A DNA stretch of 64,000 nt from Comamonadaceae bacterium UBA2121 (lineage in GTDB: Bacteria > Pseudomonadota > Gammaproteobacteria > Burkholderiales > Burkholderiaceae_C), in contig DCYB01000005.1 of the NCBI GenBank assembly GCA_002331385.1, positions 151,456-215,455 of the forward strand, given 5' to 3'. Within the stretch, counting starts at the first letter, position 1, and each line of letters opens with the position of its first letter. Under the pieces are notes generated by a model that was given only the letters and a program-made list of their open reading frames with translations, did no database searches and was not told the origin of the DNA. Position numbers and translations under genes: made by a program. Of the stretch, positions 47,865 to 57,500 are shown piece by piece.

Positions 47865-48635
47865 TCACACCCGTACGCTGACCGCTCCGATGCCGTCGAA
47901 CTCAGCCCGCACGAGATCTCCGGCATGTGCGAACAACAGCCCGACCCACGTCCCCGTAGTCACCACGGTGCCTGCGGGGACTGTGCCAAATCGGGCTGTC
48001 GCATGGCGCAACCATCCGGGCAAAACCAGCGTCGGGTCACCAAGCGAGTGCGTGCCCGTGCGCCGGACCTCCGCTTGATCACCAATGACGGTACGGCAGA
48101 TTTGTGCGCTCCAGTCGCGCGCGGCGAAAGGAATCCAGGCGCCGAGCACCAATGCTCCGTGCGACTGGAGATCCGCCAGCTTCAGCCACTCCGGCGCACC
48201 CATTTCCTGTTGCCAACGGAAATCCACCAATTCAATGGCCACCGTCATGGCATCGATCACGCCGCAGGCGGTGTCCGCGTCCAGGGTGGCGGCCTCTTGC
48301 GCCGTGACCGCACGCGCTGTGCGAAAGGCGATTTCCGATTCAACGCCACGCTGATGCATAGGCCACGACTGCGCATCGCGCCCGCTCGACCAGATCCCGG
48401 CATCTGGCAATGGAGAACTGGTTTGCAACGCTTGCAGGTTGGCCGCGCCCGTTTTCCAGTGGCCCGGCACGCCATCACGCCACCAGTCCAACTCACGCCC
48501 CATTGCATCCTGCACCGCGCAGGCTTCGTCGGCGGAATCAAGCACCCACTCGGCACTGCCATGCGCATCCGCTTGTCGATGCGTCTTGCGCGCACGCTTC
48601 AATGTCTGTGCGACCGCCTGCACGTTGCTTTCCAT
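47865..48635 (-). CDS. 2-oxo-pent-4-enoate hydratase/FAH-family protein
   Basis: 256 residues from ATG 48635, preceded by AAGGAGTGG. FAH-fold features: VESEIAFRTARAV (metal-binding Glu), the central DAMTVAIELVDFRW and the C-terminal GTVVTTGTWVGLLFAHAGDLVRAEF. Adds water to, or splits, an unsaturated oxo-acid. A longer frame from 48755 overlaps the divergent deacetylase gene and is rejected. It faces the amidase gene tail to tail. Confidence 0.85.
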   Translation of the reverse strand: MESNVQAVAQTLKRARKTHRQADAHGSAEWVLDSADEACAVQDAMGRELDWWRDGVPGHWKTGAANLQALQTSSPLPDAGIWSSGRDAQSWPMHQRGVESEIAFRTARAVTAQEAATLDADTACGVIDAMTVAIELVDFRWQQEMGAPEWLKLADLQSHGALVLGAWIPFAARDWSAQICRTVIGDQAEVRRTGTHSLGDPTLVLPGWLRHATARFGTVPAGTVVTTGTWVGLLFAHAGDLVRAEFDGIGAVSVRV

Positions 48636-48661
48636 ACGAACCACTCCTTGATTGGCATTGC

Positions 48662-49573
48662 ATGATGACGAGCTCCATTGTCCACCGGCGCTTTGACCGC
48701 CAACCACAGCATTCACCCGTACGTTGGCCCGATGGCTCGGGTCTTGCGGTGTCATTCGTGCTCAATATCGAAGAAGGTGCCGAGTACAGCCTGACAGCGG
48801 GGGATGCGCGCAACGAAGGCCTTCATGAAGTGGACAACGAGATCGTCGGTGTGCCCGATTTCTGCATGGAGACGCACTTTGAGTATGGTGCCCGCGCCGG
48901 ATACCAACGCATCGCCAACCGGTTCATCCAGAGAGGAATTCCCATTACGCTGAATATCTGCGGGCGGGCGCTGGAATGCACTCCCTGGGTAGCCCTCGAC
49001 GCGCTTGCCTACCAATGGGAAATGTGCGGTCATGGCTGGCTCTGGGAATCTCCCGCTCATATGGACGAGCCTCAAGAACGCCGGACCATCGAGCGCACGA
49101 TCGCGTCCATTGAACACCACTGGGGCAGGCGTCCGTCGGGATGGCATTGCAAATCATCGGCATCGGTTCGAACGCGCAACCTGCTCCAGGAAATGGACTT
49201 TCTTTATGACAGCAATGACTACGGCGGCGAGGTTCCCTTCCGATCGGACACCCCGCAGGGCCGCCCTTATGTGATCCTGCCCTACGCTTTTGATACCAAT
49301 GACATGCGCTTCTTCGGCCAAGGCACCTTTGTCCACGCGCATGACTTTTCCCGCTACGTCATCGCCGCCATCGACACCCTGCTTGACGAGTCACTGTCCG
49401 CCCCTCGTTTGCTCACCATAGGCCTACACACCCGTATTCTGGGACGCCCCGCGCGCATTGGCGCCCTGGACGCCATCCTTGGCCACTTGCAGCGCAAACA
49501 TGCGTCCGGACACACGACGTGGCTCACCACACGCGAGGCCATTGCGAAGCACTGGCTCCACTCGGCAACGTGA
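48662..49573 (+). CDS. Polysaccharide deacetylase-fold hydrolase (PuuE/allantoinase-like)
   Basis: 303 residues from ATG 48662 (ATG 48665 also possible). NodB-type fold with SFVLNIEEGAEYS, the variant motif of the PuuE/allantoinase group that acts on N-heterocycles rather than chitin, plus GHGWLWESPAHMD and IGLHTRILGRPARI. Placed beside hydantoinase and amidase genes, it may hydrolyse another ring or N-acyl bond of the same pathway. It starts only 26 bp from the divergent hydratase gene, so the promoter of at least one lies inside the other. Confidence 0.82.
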   Translation: MMTSSIVHRRFDRQPQHSPVRWPDGSGLAVSFVLNIEEGAEYSLTAGDARNEGLHEVDNEIVGVPDFCMETHFEYGARAGYQRIANRFIQRGIPITLNICGRALECTPWVALDALAYQWEMCGHGWLWESPAHMDEPQERRTIERTIASIEHHWGRRPSGWHCKSSASVRTRNLLQEMDFLYDSNDYGGEVPFRSDTPQGRPYVILPYAFDTNDMRFFGQGTFVHAHDFSRYVIAAIDTLLDESLSAPRLLTIGLHTRILGRPARIGALDAILGHLQRKHASGHTTWLTTREAIAKHWLHSAT

Positions 49574-49618
49574 GCGAGCGAAAAACGGAACGGGCAATCT
49601 GCAGGCGTGCGGCTGCGT

Positions 49619-50287
49619 TCAAGTACACACCGACACGACCTGCGCGGGCTGTTTGCTCAGGCTGACGTAGACGTGGCCAATGCCGCTGTCGAAGTAAGCC
49701 GCTTCGTGCCGGCCCAGCTCCACGGTGTCGCCGTTCTCGAACAGGATGCGCACGCGGCCTGAGAGCACCATGACGAATTCCTGTCCCGGATGGCGAATGG
49801 TCTCTGAGAACTCGCCCGCCTCGCGCGCGTTGATCACGGCAACCAGCGGCTGCATCTTCTTATTGGGGAACGCGCCGCAGAGCACGCTGTATTCGTATTG
49901 CTCGGTCTCGTAACGCTGCACGTCGTCGAAGCGGTCCTTCACGACTGTGGGGCGCTCCTGCGAGGGGCCCGCGCTGGCGTCGCCGGACATGAACAGCCGC
50001 GTCATGTCGATGCGCAGCGCATTGCCCAGTTGCAGCACCTTTTCGTAGCTGAGCGCGATCTGGCCGCGTTCGGCCTTGGAGATGGTGGACACCGCAAGGC
50101 CGCTGCGCGCGGCCACCTGCTGCAGGGTGAGGCCGCCGTCCTTGCGCGCCTTGCGCAGTTTCGCGCCGACCTCCAGCTTGCCCGCGGGCCGCGCCTCCAC
50201 CTCCTTCGCAGTGGCGGAGGCACTGGCTCCGGGGAGCACTTGTGCGAGGACTTTTCTGGCGGTGGTTCGGGAGGGCGCGCGTGTCAT
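49619..50287 (-). CDS. Xre-family regulator with C-terminal cupin
   Basis: 222 residues from ATG 50287. HTH LRKARKDGGLTLQQVAARSGLAVSTISKAERG around 44-74 and a cupin sensor domain from 145 (RHPGQEFVMVLSGRVRILFENGDTVELGRHEAAYFDSGIGH). This combination is common in regulators of amino acid and polyamine catabolism. Third of a leftward group with the transporter and oxidase genes, which it probably regulates. Confidence 0.9.
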   Translation of the reverse strand: MTRAPSRTTARKVLAQVLPGASASATAKEVEARPAGKLEVGAKLRKARKDGGLTLQQVAARSGLAVSTISKAERGQIALSYEKVLQLGNALRIDMTRLFMSGDASAGPSQERPTVVKDRFDDVQRYETEQYEYSVLCGAFPNKKMQPLVAVINAREAGEFSETIRHPGQEFVMVLSGRVRILFENGDTVELGRHEAAYFDSGIGHVYVSLSKQPAQVVSVCT

Positions 50288-50334
50288 GCGGCATTCTACG
50301 CAGCAGCCGGTGCTCCGGCCGCTGCCAGACGAGA

Positions 50335-51411
50335 TCAGGCGTTGGCTGCCGCAGTCGACTTGCGCGCCATGCGGATCCAGCCCACCAACCCGAGCGCCAT
50401 CAGCACGAAGCCGATGTAGCCGTAAATGGGATAGACCAACCCCACCAACTGGATGAAGCCCACGAAGCTGCCCGCCAGCGCCACCACGCCCGCGATGGCC
50501 GTGCCGACACGAAAGCGGGAGGTGTTCGGCGTGGTGATGCGCGCCATGAAGGCATACAGCATGCCGACCGCCGTGTTCAGGATCATGCCGAAGATCACCA
50601 GCGACATGAGGTGCCCCAGCCAGGGAGAAATTTGCGTCGCAATCGACAACATGGGCATGGGCAGTCCGCCAATGGTGTCGATGCGCAGGAACATGGACGA
50701 GGCGATCAGCAGCATCAACATGCCCAGCAGCAGGCCACCGATGATGCCGCCCCACAGCGCCACGCGGCGCGAGCTGGCCTGCCCGCCCATGATGACGAGA
50801 AACGGCATGCCCGCGACCGTGTTGTACGAGACATAAAGCAGCGCCGCAATGAACCAGTGTCCCGCGCCTTTGGGCTGGCTGGCCGTGGCCTCTTGCAGCG
50901 TGGCGATATCGGGATGGGGTGTGAGCAGCACGTAGCCCGCTACCACCACCGTCATGAACATCAGGAAGGGCGTGACCGCGCCGATGAAGGTGATGACGCT
51001 GCGCACGTCCAGACAGACGATCAGCACCGTCGCAACCGTGGCGATGACGCTGCCCCAAACCTCCGGCACGCCCAGCCATTGGTGCAGCAGCGAACCTGCA
51101 CCGGCCAGCATCACCACGGTGATGGCAAACAGGAAGAACGTGATCAGCAAGTCAAAGACGGCACCGGCGTACTTGCCGAGCATGGCCGTTACCACTTCCT
51201 TGTGCGAGCCCGCCTTCAGCCGCTGGCCCATGGTGGAGAACGCCATCGACAGCAGCACGAACACCACGCCTGCCACTACGCAACCCACCAGACCAATGCT
51301 GCCAAAGCTGGCAAAGAACTGAAGAATCTCCTGACCCGATGCGAAGCCCGCACCCACAATCACGCCGACAAATGCGCCAGCGATCTTGCTGACTTCCTTG
51401 AATGCTCCCAT
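50335..51411 (-). CDS. YkvI-like membrane transporter
   Basis: 358 residues from ATG 51411, about ten membrane helices, starting KIAGAFVGVIVGAGFASGQEILQFFA, a glycine-rich first helix typical of the YkvI group in the amino acid transporter superfamily. Its place between a D-amino-acid oxidase-like enzyme and a cupin regulator suggests uptake or release of an amino acid; the ligand is not evident. Confidence 0.85.
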   Translation of the reverse strand: MGAFKEVSKIAGAFVGVIVGAGFASGQEILQFFASFGSIGLVGCVVAGVVFVLLSMAFSTMGQRLKAGSHKEVVTAMLGKYAGAVFDLLITFFLFAITVVMLAGAGSLLHQWLGVPEVWGSVIATVATVLIVCLDVRSVITFIGAVTPFLMFMTVVVAGYVLLTPHPDIATLQEATASQPKGAGHWFIAALLYVSYNTVAGMPFLVIMGGQASSRRVALWGGIIGGLLLGMLMLLIASSMFLRIDTIGGLPMPMLSIATQISPWLGHLMSLVIFGMILNTAVGMLYAFMARITTPNTSRFRVGTAIAGVVALAGSFVGFIQLVGLVYPIYGYIGFVLMALGLVGWIRMARKSTAAANA

Positions 51412-51523
51412 GCCGACTGTCTCCCCTGAATAAGAATGAATGATGAAAATGAAGAAGATGGATTGGCTTGATTCCGGAAATACGAAAGCGGCCACGGGAG
51501 CCGCTTTCACGCATCAGGAATGA

Positions 51524-52666
51524 TCAGCCAAACCGTGCCGGGCTGAGCTTGTCTGGATCAACACCTTGCACTCGCACGGACTCGGGAAGCGCTTCACGCA
51601 ACAACAGCGCGCACGCCGTGGCGGAAGCGCCCGCCGCCGTCTGGATGCCATAGCCGCCCTGCCCCGCCAGCCAGAAAAAGCCCGCACGCGCAGGATCCCA
51701 GCCGATCACAAAGTCACCATCGGGAGCAAAACTGCGCAAGCCCGCCCACACATGGTTCGGGCGGCGGATGCGCAAGGAGGTGAGCGATTCGATGCTGTGA
51801 ATGCCCATGGCCACATCCATCTCCTCGGCCACCACATCGTGGGCGGGCACCGGATCGGCATTGGCCGGAGAGCCCAGCAACTGCCCTGCATCGGGCTTGA
51901 AATAAAAGCTCTCGTCCACGCCGATCACCACCGGCCATTGGTGCGCATCCACACCCTCGGGCGGATTGAACGTGAAGGCCGTGCGGCGTTTGGGCTGGAT
52001 GCCCAGCGGCTTGGCGCCACACAGTTGCGCCACCGCGTCCACCCAGGCGCCCGATGCATTCACCACGGCGCGCGCGCGCACGCTCACGCCGTCGGGCAGG
52101 CGGAGTGTCCACAGCCCGCTGGCCTCATCACGCTCGGCGGCGAGCAGCTCGGCATTGCAGCGCAACTGTGCGCCCTGCTCGCGCATGCCACGCAGAAAGC
52201 CCTGGTGCAGCTCGGACACGTCGATGTCGGTGGCCGCCATGTCGTGCACGGCGCCAATGATCTTGTCCTCTTCCAGACAGGGCACCAGCTCCTTGGCGCG
52301 CGCCGCGCTGATCATCGCGGCGCGCAAGCCGTCCTTCAGGTACATGGCCAGCGCGTCGTCCAGCAACTGCTGCTGGCCGTGCGTCCCCACGTACAACACA
52401 TCGCGTGCGGGCAGCAACTCGTTTTCGCAGAACCCTGCGGGCGGATGGGCGTAGAAGTCGCGGCTGGCGCGGGTGAGCGCACGGATCTGGTCCGTGCCAT
52501 AGCTCTCCATGAACATCGCGGCGGAGCGGCCCGTGGAGTGATAGCCGGGTTGCGATTCACGCTCCAGCACGATCACCGAAGCCCCCTTGTGCGCCAGACG
52601 GTAAGCCACGGAAGCCCCCGCCATGCCCGCGCCGATCACGGCAAAGTCGAGCACGTTGTCAGTCAT
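51524..52666 (-). CDS. FAD-dependent amino acid oxidase/dehydrogenase (DadA/glycine oxidase type)
   Basis: 380 residues from ATG 52666. FAD loop DFAVIGAGMAGASVAYRLA at the N-terminus, HSTGRSAAMF after the second strand, VVNASGAWVDAVAQL in the middle and GFFWLAGQGGYGIQTAAGAS at the C-terminus, the DAO-fold set. Oxidises a D-amino acid, glycine derivative or N-methyl amine to the imino acid. Likely first gene of the operon with the transporter and regulator. Confidence 0.88.
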   Translation of the reverse strand: MTDNVLDFAVIGAGMAGASVAYRLAHKGASVIVLERESQPGYHSTGRSAAMFMESYGTDQIRALTRASRDFYAHPPAGFCENELLPARDVLYVGTHGQQQLLDDALAMYLKDGLRAAMISAARAKELVPCLEEDKIIGAVHDMAATDIDVSELHQGFLRGMREQGAQLRCNAELLAAERDEASGLWTLRLPDGVSVRARAVVNASGAWVDAVAQLCGAKPLGIQPKRRTAFTFNPPEGVDAHQWPVVIGVDESFYFKPDAGQLLGSPANADPVPAHDVVAEEMDVAMGIHSIESLTSLRIRRPNHVWAGLRSFAPDGDFVIGWDPARAGFFWLAGQGGYGIQTAAGASATACALLLREALPESVRVQGVDPDKLSPARFG

Positions 52667-52816
52667 TGCAATCCTGTCCTGAAATTTTTCCAATGGGAAA
52701 ATTATCGCATTTGAAAATTCTTGACCATGTCGTGGTTTTCCTCAGGGCCGAAATCCACGGCACCGGAAGGCTTTCCGCCCGCTCGGGTAAGCTGTGCCGC
52801 ACAACAGAAAGGATCC

Positions 52817-54703
52817 ATGCCCGTGCCAGACAAGAACCCACTTCACAGCGATTCGTCTGAAAAGCGCAAGGTGCCGCAGTATCCGCTGCGCGACTTTTTC
52901 AAGAACCCGGAGCGCGGCTTTTATCGCTTGTCCGACGATGGGAAAACGCTCGGCTTCATGCAGCCCGCTGGCGCACAGCGACGCATGAATCTGTTCGTGC
53001 AGGCGCTGGATGGCGAGAAGCTCGTGGGTGAGGCGCGCCAACTCACGCACGAGACCGAGCGCGATCTGGCCGGCTATTTCTTCAAGGGCAACGAGGTCGT
53101 GCTGTTCTCCAAGGACTTCGGCGGTGATGAGAATTTCCACGTCCTCGCGGTGAACACACGCTCGGGCGCAGTGCAAGACCTCACGCCCTTCGACAAGGTG
53201 CGCGCCAGCATCGAGGACGATCTGGAAGACGATGCCGACCACGTCCTCATCAGCCACAACCAGCGCAACCCGGAAGTGTTCGACGTGTACCGCATGAACG
53301 TGCACACCGGAGCCGCCGAGCGCGTCGCGGAGAACCCCGGCAATATCATCGGCTGGCAGACCGACCACGCGGGCAAGCTGCGCGCCGCCGTGGCCAGCGA
53401 CGGGCTGATGAGCGTGGTGCTGTACCGCGACGATGAAGCCCAGGAATTCCGCCCCATCATCGAAACCGACTTCCGTGTGAACGTCGGCCCTGCGTTTTTC
53501 GACTTCGACAACCAGCACCTGTACCTCTACAGCCAGCGCGGGCGCGACAAGCTGGCCTTCGTGCGCATCGATCCGGCGGCGCCTGATAACGAGCAGATGG
53601 TTTTCGAGACCGCCGAAGTCGATCTGGACAGCGTCGGCTATTCGCGCCAGCGCAAGGTGCTGACCGCAGCGGTCTATCAGACCGACAAGTTGCACCTGCA
53701 TTTCTTCGACGACGTCACCAGGAACCTCTACGCGCGCCTGCAGCAGCAGTTGCCCGGCTATGAAGTGCACTTGCAGGCGAGCAACAAGGATGAAACCGTG
53801 TTCGTCGTCGCCGCCGTGAACGATCGCACGCCCGGCAAGCGCTACTTGTACGACGCGCAGCGCGATGCGCTCACGCTGTTGAGCGAGATGAACCCGGCCA
53901 TCGACGAACGCGACATGGCGCCCATGCAGCCCGTGCGCTACCAGAGCCGTGACGGGCTGACGATCCACGGCTACCTGACGCTGCCGCGCGATCACCAGAG
54001 CGGAGAAAAGCTGCCCGTGATCGTCAATCCGCACGGAGGCCCGTGGGCGCGCGATCACTGGGGCTACAACCCCGAAGTGCAGTTTCTCGCCAATCGTGGC
54101 TATGCCGTGTTGCAGATGAATTTCCGTGGCTCAACGGGCTATGGACGTGCGTTCTGGGAAGCCAGTTTCGGCCAATGGGGTCTGGCGATGCAGGACGACA
54201 TCACCGACGGCGTGCAGTGGCTCATCGATCAGGGCATTGCCGATCCGGCGCGCATTGCCATCTATGGTGCCAGCTACGGCGGCTACGCCACGCTGGCGGG
54301 CATCACGCTCACGCCCGACCTGTACGCCGCCGCCGTGGATTACGTGGGCGTATCCAACCTGTTCACCTTCCTCGGGACCATTCCGCCCTATTGGAAGCCG
54401 ATGCTCGACAAGATGCAGGCCATGGTGGGCGACCCGGTAAAGGACAAGGCGCGCCTTGAAGCCACGTCGCCCGCGCTGCTGGCCGATCGCATCACCACGC
54501 CGCTGTTCATCGCGCAAGGCGCGCAGGACCCGCGCGTGAATAAGGCGGAGAGCGATCAGGTCGTCGCCGCGTTGCGCGCACGGGGCGTGGAAGTGGAATA
54601 CATGGTGAAGGACAACGAGGGCCACGGCTTTCACAACGACGAGAACAAGTTCGAGTTCTACGAGGCGATGGAGCGATTCCTCGCCGCGCATCTGAAGCCT
54701 TGA
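52817..54703 (+). CDS. S9-family prolyl oligopeptidase/dipeptidyl aminopeptidase
   Basis: 628 residues from ATG 52817 behind AAAGGAT. A beta-propeller (about 20-360) is followed by an alpha/beta hydrolase domain with Ser486 in IYGASYGGYATLAG, Asp in GAQDPRVNKAES and His in NEGHGFHNDEN. No signal peptide is seen, so it should act in the cytoplasm on short peptides. Stands alone. Confidence 0.92.
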   Translation: MPVPDKNPLHSDSSEKRKVPQYPLRDFFKNPERGFYRLSDDGKTLGFMQPAGAQRRMNLFVQALDGEKLVGEARQLTHETERDLAGYFFKGNEVVLFSKDFGGDENFHVLAVNTRSGAVQDLTPFDKVRASIEDDLEDDADHVLISHNQRNPEVFDVYRMNVHTGAAERVAENPGNIIGWQTDHAGKLRAAVASDGLMSVVLYRDDEAQEFRPIIETDFRVNVGPAFFDFDNQHLYLYSQRGRDKLAFVRIDPAAPDNEQMVFETAEVDLDSVGYSRQRKVLTAAVYQTDKLHLHFFDDVTRNLYARLQQQLPGYEVHLQASNKDETVFVVAAVNDRTPGKRYLYDAQRDALTLLSEMNPAIDERDMAPMQPVRYQSRDGLTIHGYLTLPRDHQSGEKLPVIVNPHGGPWARDHWGYNPEVQFLANRGYAVLQMNFRGSTGYGRAFWEASFGQWGLAMQDDITDGVQWLIDQGIADPARIAIYGASYGGYATLAGITLTPDLYAAAVDYVGVSNLFTFLGTIPPYWKPMLDKMQAMVGDPVKDKARLEATSPALLADRITTPLFIAQGAQDPRVNKAESDQVVAALRARGVEVEYMVKDNEGHGFHNDENKFEFYEAMERFLAAHLKP

Positions 54704-54896
54704 GCTGTAAGTCTTGAACTATGGGCGCACCGGCCTTCCACGAGATGGAAGGTCCGGTTGCCAAATCACGAAGTTTCACTCCTTTGAAACCCTGATGTCT
54801 CGCGTGCCCGGATGACCTAAGTTGTGGGGACGGCAGGCAACGCGATGCTGCTGCCTGCGCCGCCCGATCCGGCCCTTTGGAAGCACACCCGACATC

Positions 54897-56504
54897 ATGC
54901 ACAACCCGATACAGGACGCTCTGCGCCAGCCCTTCGGCTCGCTCGCGCATCTCGTCACGCTGCAAGCGCAGCAGCAGCCCGCCAAGGTGGCGCTGGTGCT
55001 GGGCGACACCGAACTGAACTACGCGCAACTGTGCGCTGGAATGGAGCGCGTCGCGCGCACGCTGGCAGCGCACGGACTGCACCCTGGCGACACGATGGCG
55101 ATCTGCGCGGGCACCTGCGTCGAATATGTCATTGCCTTCCTCGGCGCACTGCGCGCCGGGGTGGCCGTCGCGCCGCTGGCCCCGTCGGCCACGGCGGAGC
55201 ATCTGAGCGCAATGCTGGACAACTCTGGCGCGCGTCTGGTGCTGCGCGACCGCGACGTGGCCGCGCAATGGCCGGTCAGCGCCAGTGCCGACGTGCAATG
55301 CGTCGCGCTGGACGACGCAGAGCAGGCCGGGCAGCCGTGGTCGCAATGGCTGGAGCCCGCCAGTGGCGCGGCGCCCGCCCCCATCCACCCTGAGCCGGAT
55401 TGGCCGTTCAACGTGATCTACTCGTCCGGCACCACGGGCGCGCCCAAAGGCATCGTCCAGTCGTGGGCCATGCGCTGGTCGCACGTGCAGCGCGCGGTGT
55501 CCAACGGCTATGGAGTGAACGCGGTGTCGCTGTGCGCCACGCCGCTGTACTCCAACACCACGCTGGTGGCCGCGCTCCCCACGCTGGCGCTGGGCGGCAC
55601 GCTGGTGCTGATGCGCAAGTTCGATGCGACGAAATACTTCGCGCTTGCCGCACGCCATGGCGCGACGCACACCATGCTGGTGCCGGTGCAGTACCAGCGC
55701 CTGCTGCGCTGCCCTGATTTCGACCGGACGGACCTCTCCACGCTGACGCACAAGTTCTGCACCAGCGCCCCCTTCAGCGCCGCGCTCAAGGCAGAGGTGC
55801 TGCAACGCTGGCCCGGCAGCCTCATCGAGTACTACGGCATGACCGAAGGCGGCGTGCGCTGCGAGCTGCACTGCCACCAGCACCCGGACAAGCTGCACAC
55901 CGTGGGCCGCGCAGTGACGGGGTCCGAGCTGCGCTTCATCGACGAGTCCGGTCAGGAGGTGCCGCCCGGCACGCTGGGCGAGATCGTCGGGCGTTCCGCA
56001 GGAATGATGTCGGGCTACTACCGCCTGCCCGAGAAAAGCCGCGAGGTCGAATGGTTCGACGCGCAAGGGCAACGCTACATCCGCAGCGGCGATGTCGGCA
56101 GGCAGGATGCCGATGGCTTCATCGTGCTCGGCGATCGCATGAAGGACATGATCATCACCGGCGGATTCAACGTCTACCCGAGCGACATCGAAGCCACGCT
56201 GGTGACACATCCCGGCGTGGCCGAGTGCGCCGTGATCGGCGTGCCTTCCGAGGCCTGGGGCGAAACGCCCGTGGCCTACGTCGTGCCCAAAGCTGCCAGC
56301 GACGCGGGCGAGATGCCCTCGGCGGACGACCTGCGCCAGTGGCTCAACGCGCGCGTGGGCAAGGTGCAGCGCGTGGCACAGGTCGTCATCACCGATGCAT
56401 TGCCCCGCAGTGAAATCGGCAAGGTGCTCAAACGCAACTTGCGCGATCGCTTTGTGCAGGACGCACCAGGCGTTGAAGCCCACCACCACCAGGAGACATC
56501 ATGA
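54897..56504 (+). CDS. AMP-forming acyl-CoA synthetase
   Basis: 535 residues from ATG 54897. P-loop-like VIYSSGTTGAPKGIVQS, EYYGMTEGG (A5 motif), YIRSGDVGRQDADGFIVLGDRMKDMIITGGFNVYP (A7-A8) and the C-terminal Lys in PRSEIGKVLKRNL. Activates a carboxylic acid as acyl-CoA. Overlaps the next Bug gene by 4 bp, so the imported acid may be the substrate. Confidence 0.92.
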   Translation: MHNPIQDALRQPFGSLAHLVTLQAQQQPAKVALVLGDTELNYAQLCAGMERVARTLAAHGLHPGDTMAICAGTCVEYVIAFLGALRAGVAVAPLAPSATAEHLSAMLDNSGARLVLRDRDVAAQWPVSASADVQCVALDDAEQAGQPWSQWLEPASGAAPAPIHPEPDWPFNVIYSSGTTGAPKGIVQSWAMRWSHVQRAVSNGYGVNAVSLCATPLYSNTTLVAALPTLALGGTLVLMRKFDATKYFALAARHGATHTMLVPVQYQRLLRCPDFDRTDLSTLTHKFCTSAPFSAALKAEVLQRWPGSLIEYYGMTEGGVRCELHCHQHPDKLHTVGRAVTGSELRFIDESGQEVPPGTLGEIVGRSAGMMSGYYRLPEKSREVEWFDAQGQRYIRSGDVGRQDADGFIVLGDRMKDMIITGGFNVYPSDIEATLVTHPGVAECAVIGVPSEAWGETPVAYVVPKAASDAGEMPSADDLRQWLNARVGKVQRVAQVVITDALPRSEIGKVLKRNLRDRFVQDAPGVEAHHHQETS

Positions 56505-57490
56505 AGCCTTTGCATTTCCCGCGACGCCTCGTGCTCGGCAGCGTTCTGGCGTCTGCGGCGGCGTTGCTGGCGCCGCTCGCAGCAGCGGAGCCGAACTGGC
56601 CCGACAAGCCCATCCAACTGGTGATTCCCTACCCGCCCGGCGGCAGTGCCGATTTGCTCGGTCGCCCGCTGGCGGTGCAATTGCAGCAGCAACTGGGGCA
56701 GTCGGTGGTGCTGGAATACAAGCCCGGTGCGGGCGGAACGCTCGCGTCGCAGTACATCGCACGCGCCAGGCCCGATGGCTATACGGTGCAGATGGTGCTG
56801 GCCGCGCACGCCATCAACGCCAGCCTGTACCCCAAGCTGCCCTATGACACGCAGAAAGACTTTGCGCCCGTGTCGCTCGTGGCCAACCTGCCCATGATTG
56901 TTGCGGGCAGCAAGAAACTGCCCGCCAAAAACATTCCCGAGCTGATCGCAGCAGCCAAGGCCGCGCCCGGCCAACTCACGTTTGGTTCCGCGGGCAACGG
57001 CAATACGGGGCATCTGGCGGCGGAATTGTTTGCCACGGAAGCCGGCGTGCGCATGACGCACGTGCCGTACAAAGGCAGCGCGGGCGTGGTGAACGCCATG
57101 CTGGCGGGCGACATCGATCTCACGTTCGACAGCATCTCCACTTCGATGCCGCACATTCGCGATGGGCGCATGCACGCGCTGGCCGTCACCAGCGCCAAGC
57201 GATCGCCGCTGGCGCCCGATGTGCCGACGATCCGCGAGCAGGGAATCCCCAATTTCGACGTCACAGGCTGGTACGCCATCATCGCGCCAGCGGGCACCCC
57301 GGAAGCCGTGCGCAAGCGCCTGAGCGATGAAATCGCCAAGGCCCTCAAGCAACCGCAGTTGCTGGCACAACTCACGGCCAGCGGCTACGAGCCGGTTGGC
57401 TCCAGCCCCGAGGCGCTGCAAAAGCACATCGACGCAGAGGTCGTGCGCTGGGCGCAGGTGGTCAAGTCCACCGGCGCCCGCGTGGACTGA
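56501..57490 (+). CDS. Bug/TctC-family periplasmic solute-binding protein
   Basis: 329 residues, signal peptide (ASAAALLAPLAAA) then NWPDKPIQLVIPYPPGGSADLLGRPL. Translationally coupled to the acyl-CoA synthetase through an ATGA overlap with a CAGGAGA ribosome site. Convergent with the porin gene 10 bp away. Confidence 0.93.
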   Translation: MKPLHFPRRLVLGSVLASAAALLAPLAAAEPNWPDKPIQLVIPYPPGGSADLLGRPLAVQLQQQLGQSVVLEYKPGAGGTLASQYIARARPDGYTVQMVLAAHAINASLYPKLPYDTQKDFAPVSLVANLPMIVAGSKKLPAKNIPELIAAAKAAPGQLTFGSAGNGNTGHLAAELFATEAGVRMTHVPYKGSAGVVNAMLAGDIDLTFDSISTSMPHIRDGRMHALAVTSAKRSPLAPDVPTIREQGIPNFDVTGWYAIIAPAGTPEAVRKRLSDEIAKALKQPQLLAQLTASGYEPVGSSPEALQKHIDAEVVRWAQVVKSTGARVD

Positions 57491-57500
57491 CTGCGCCGCG

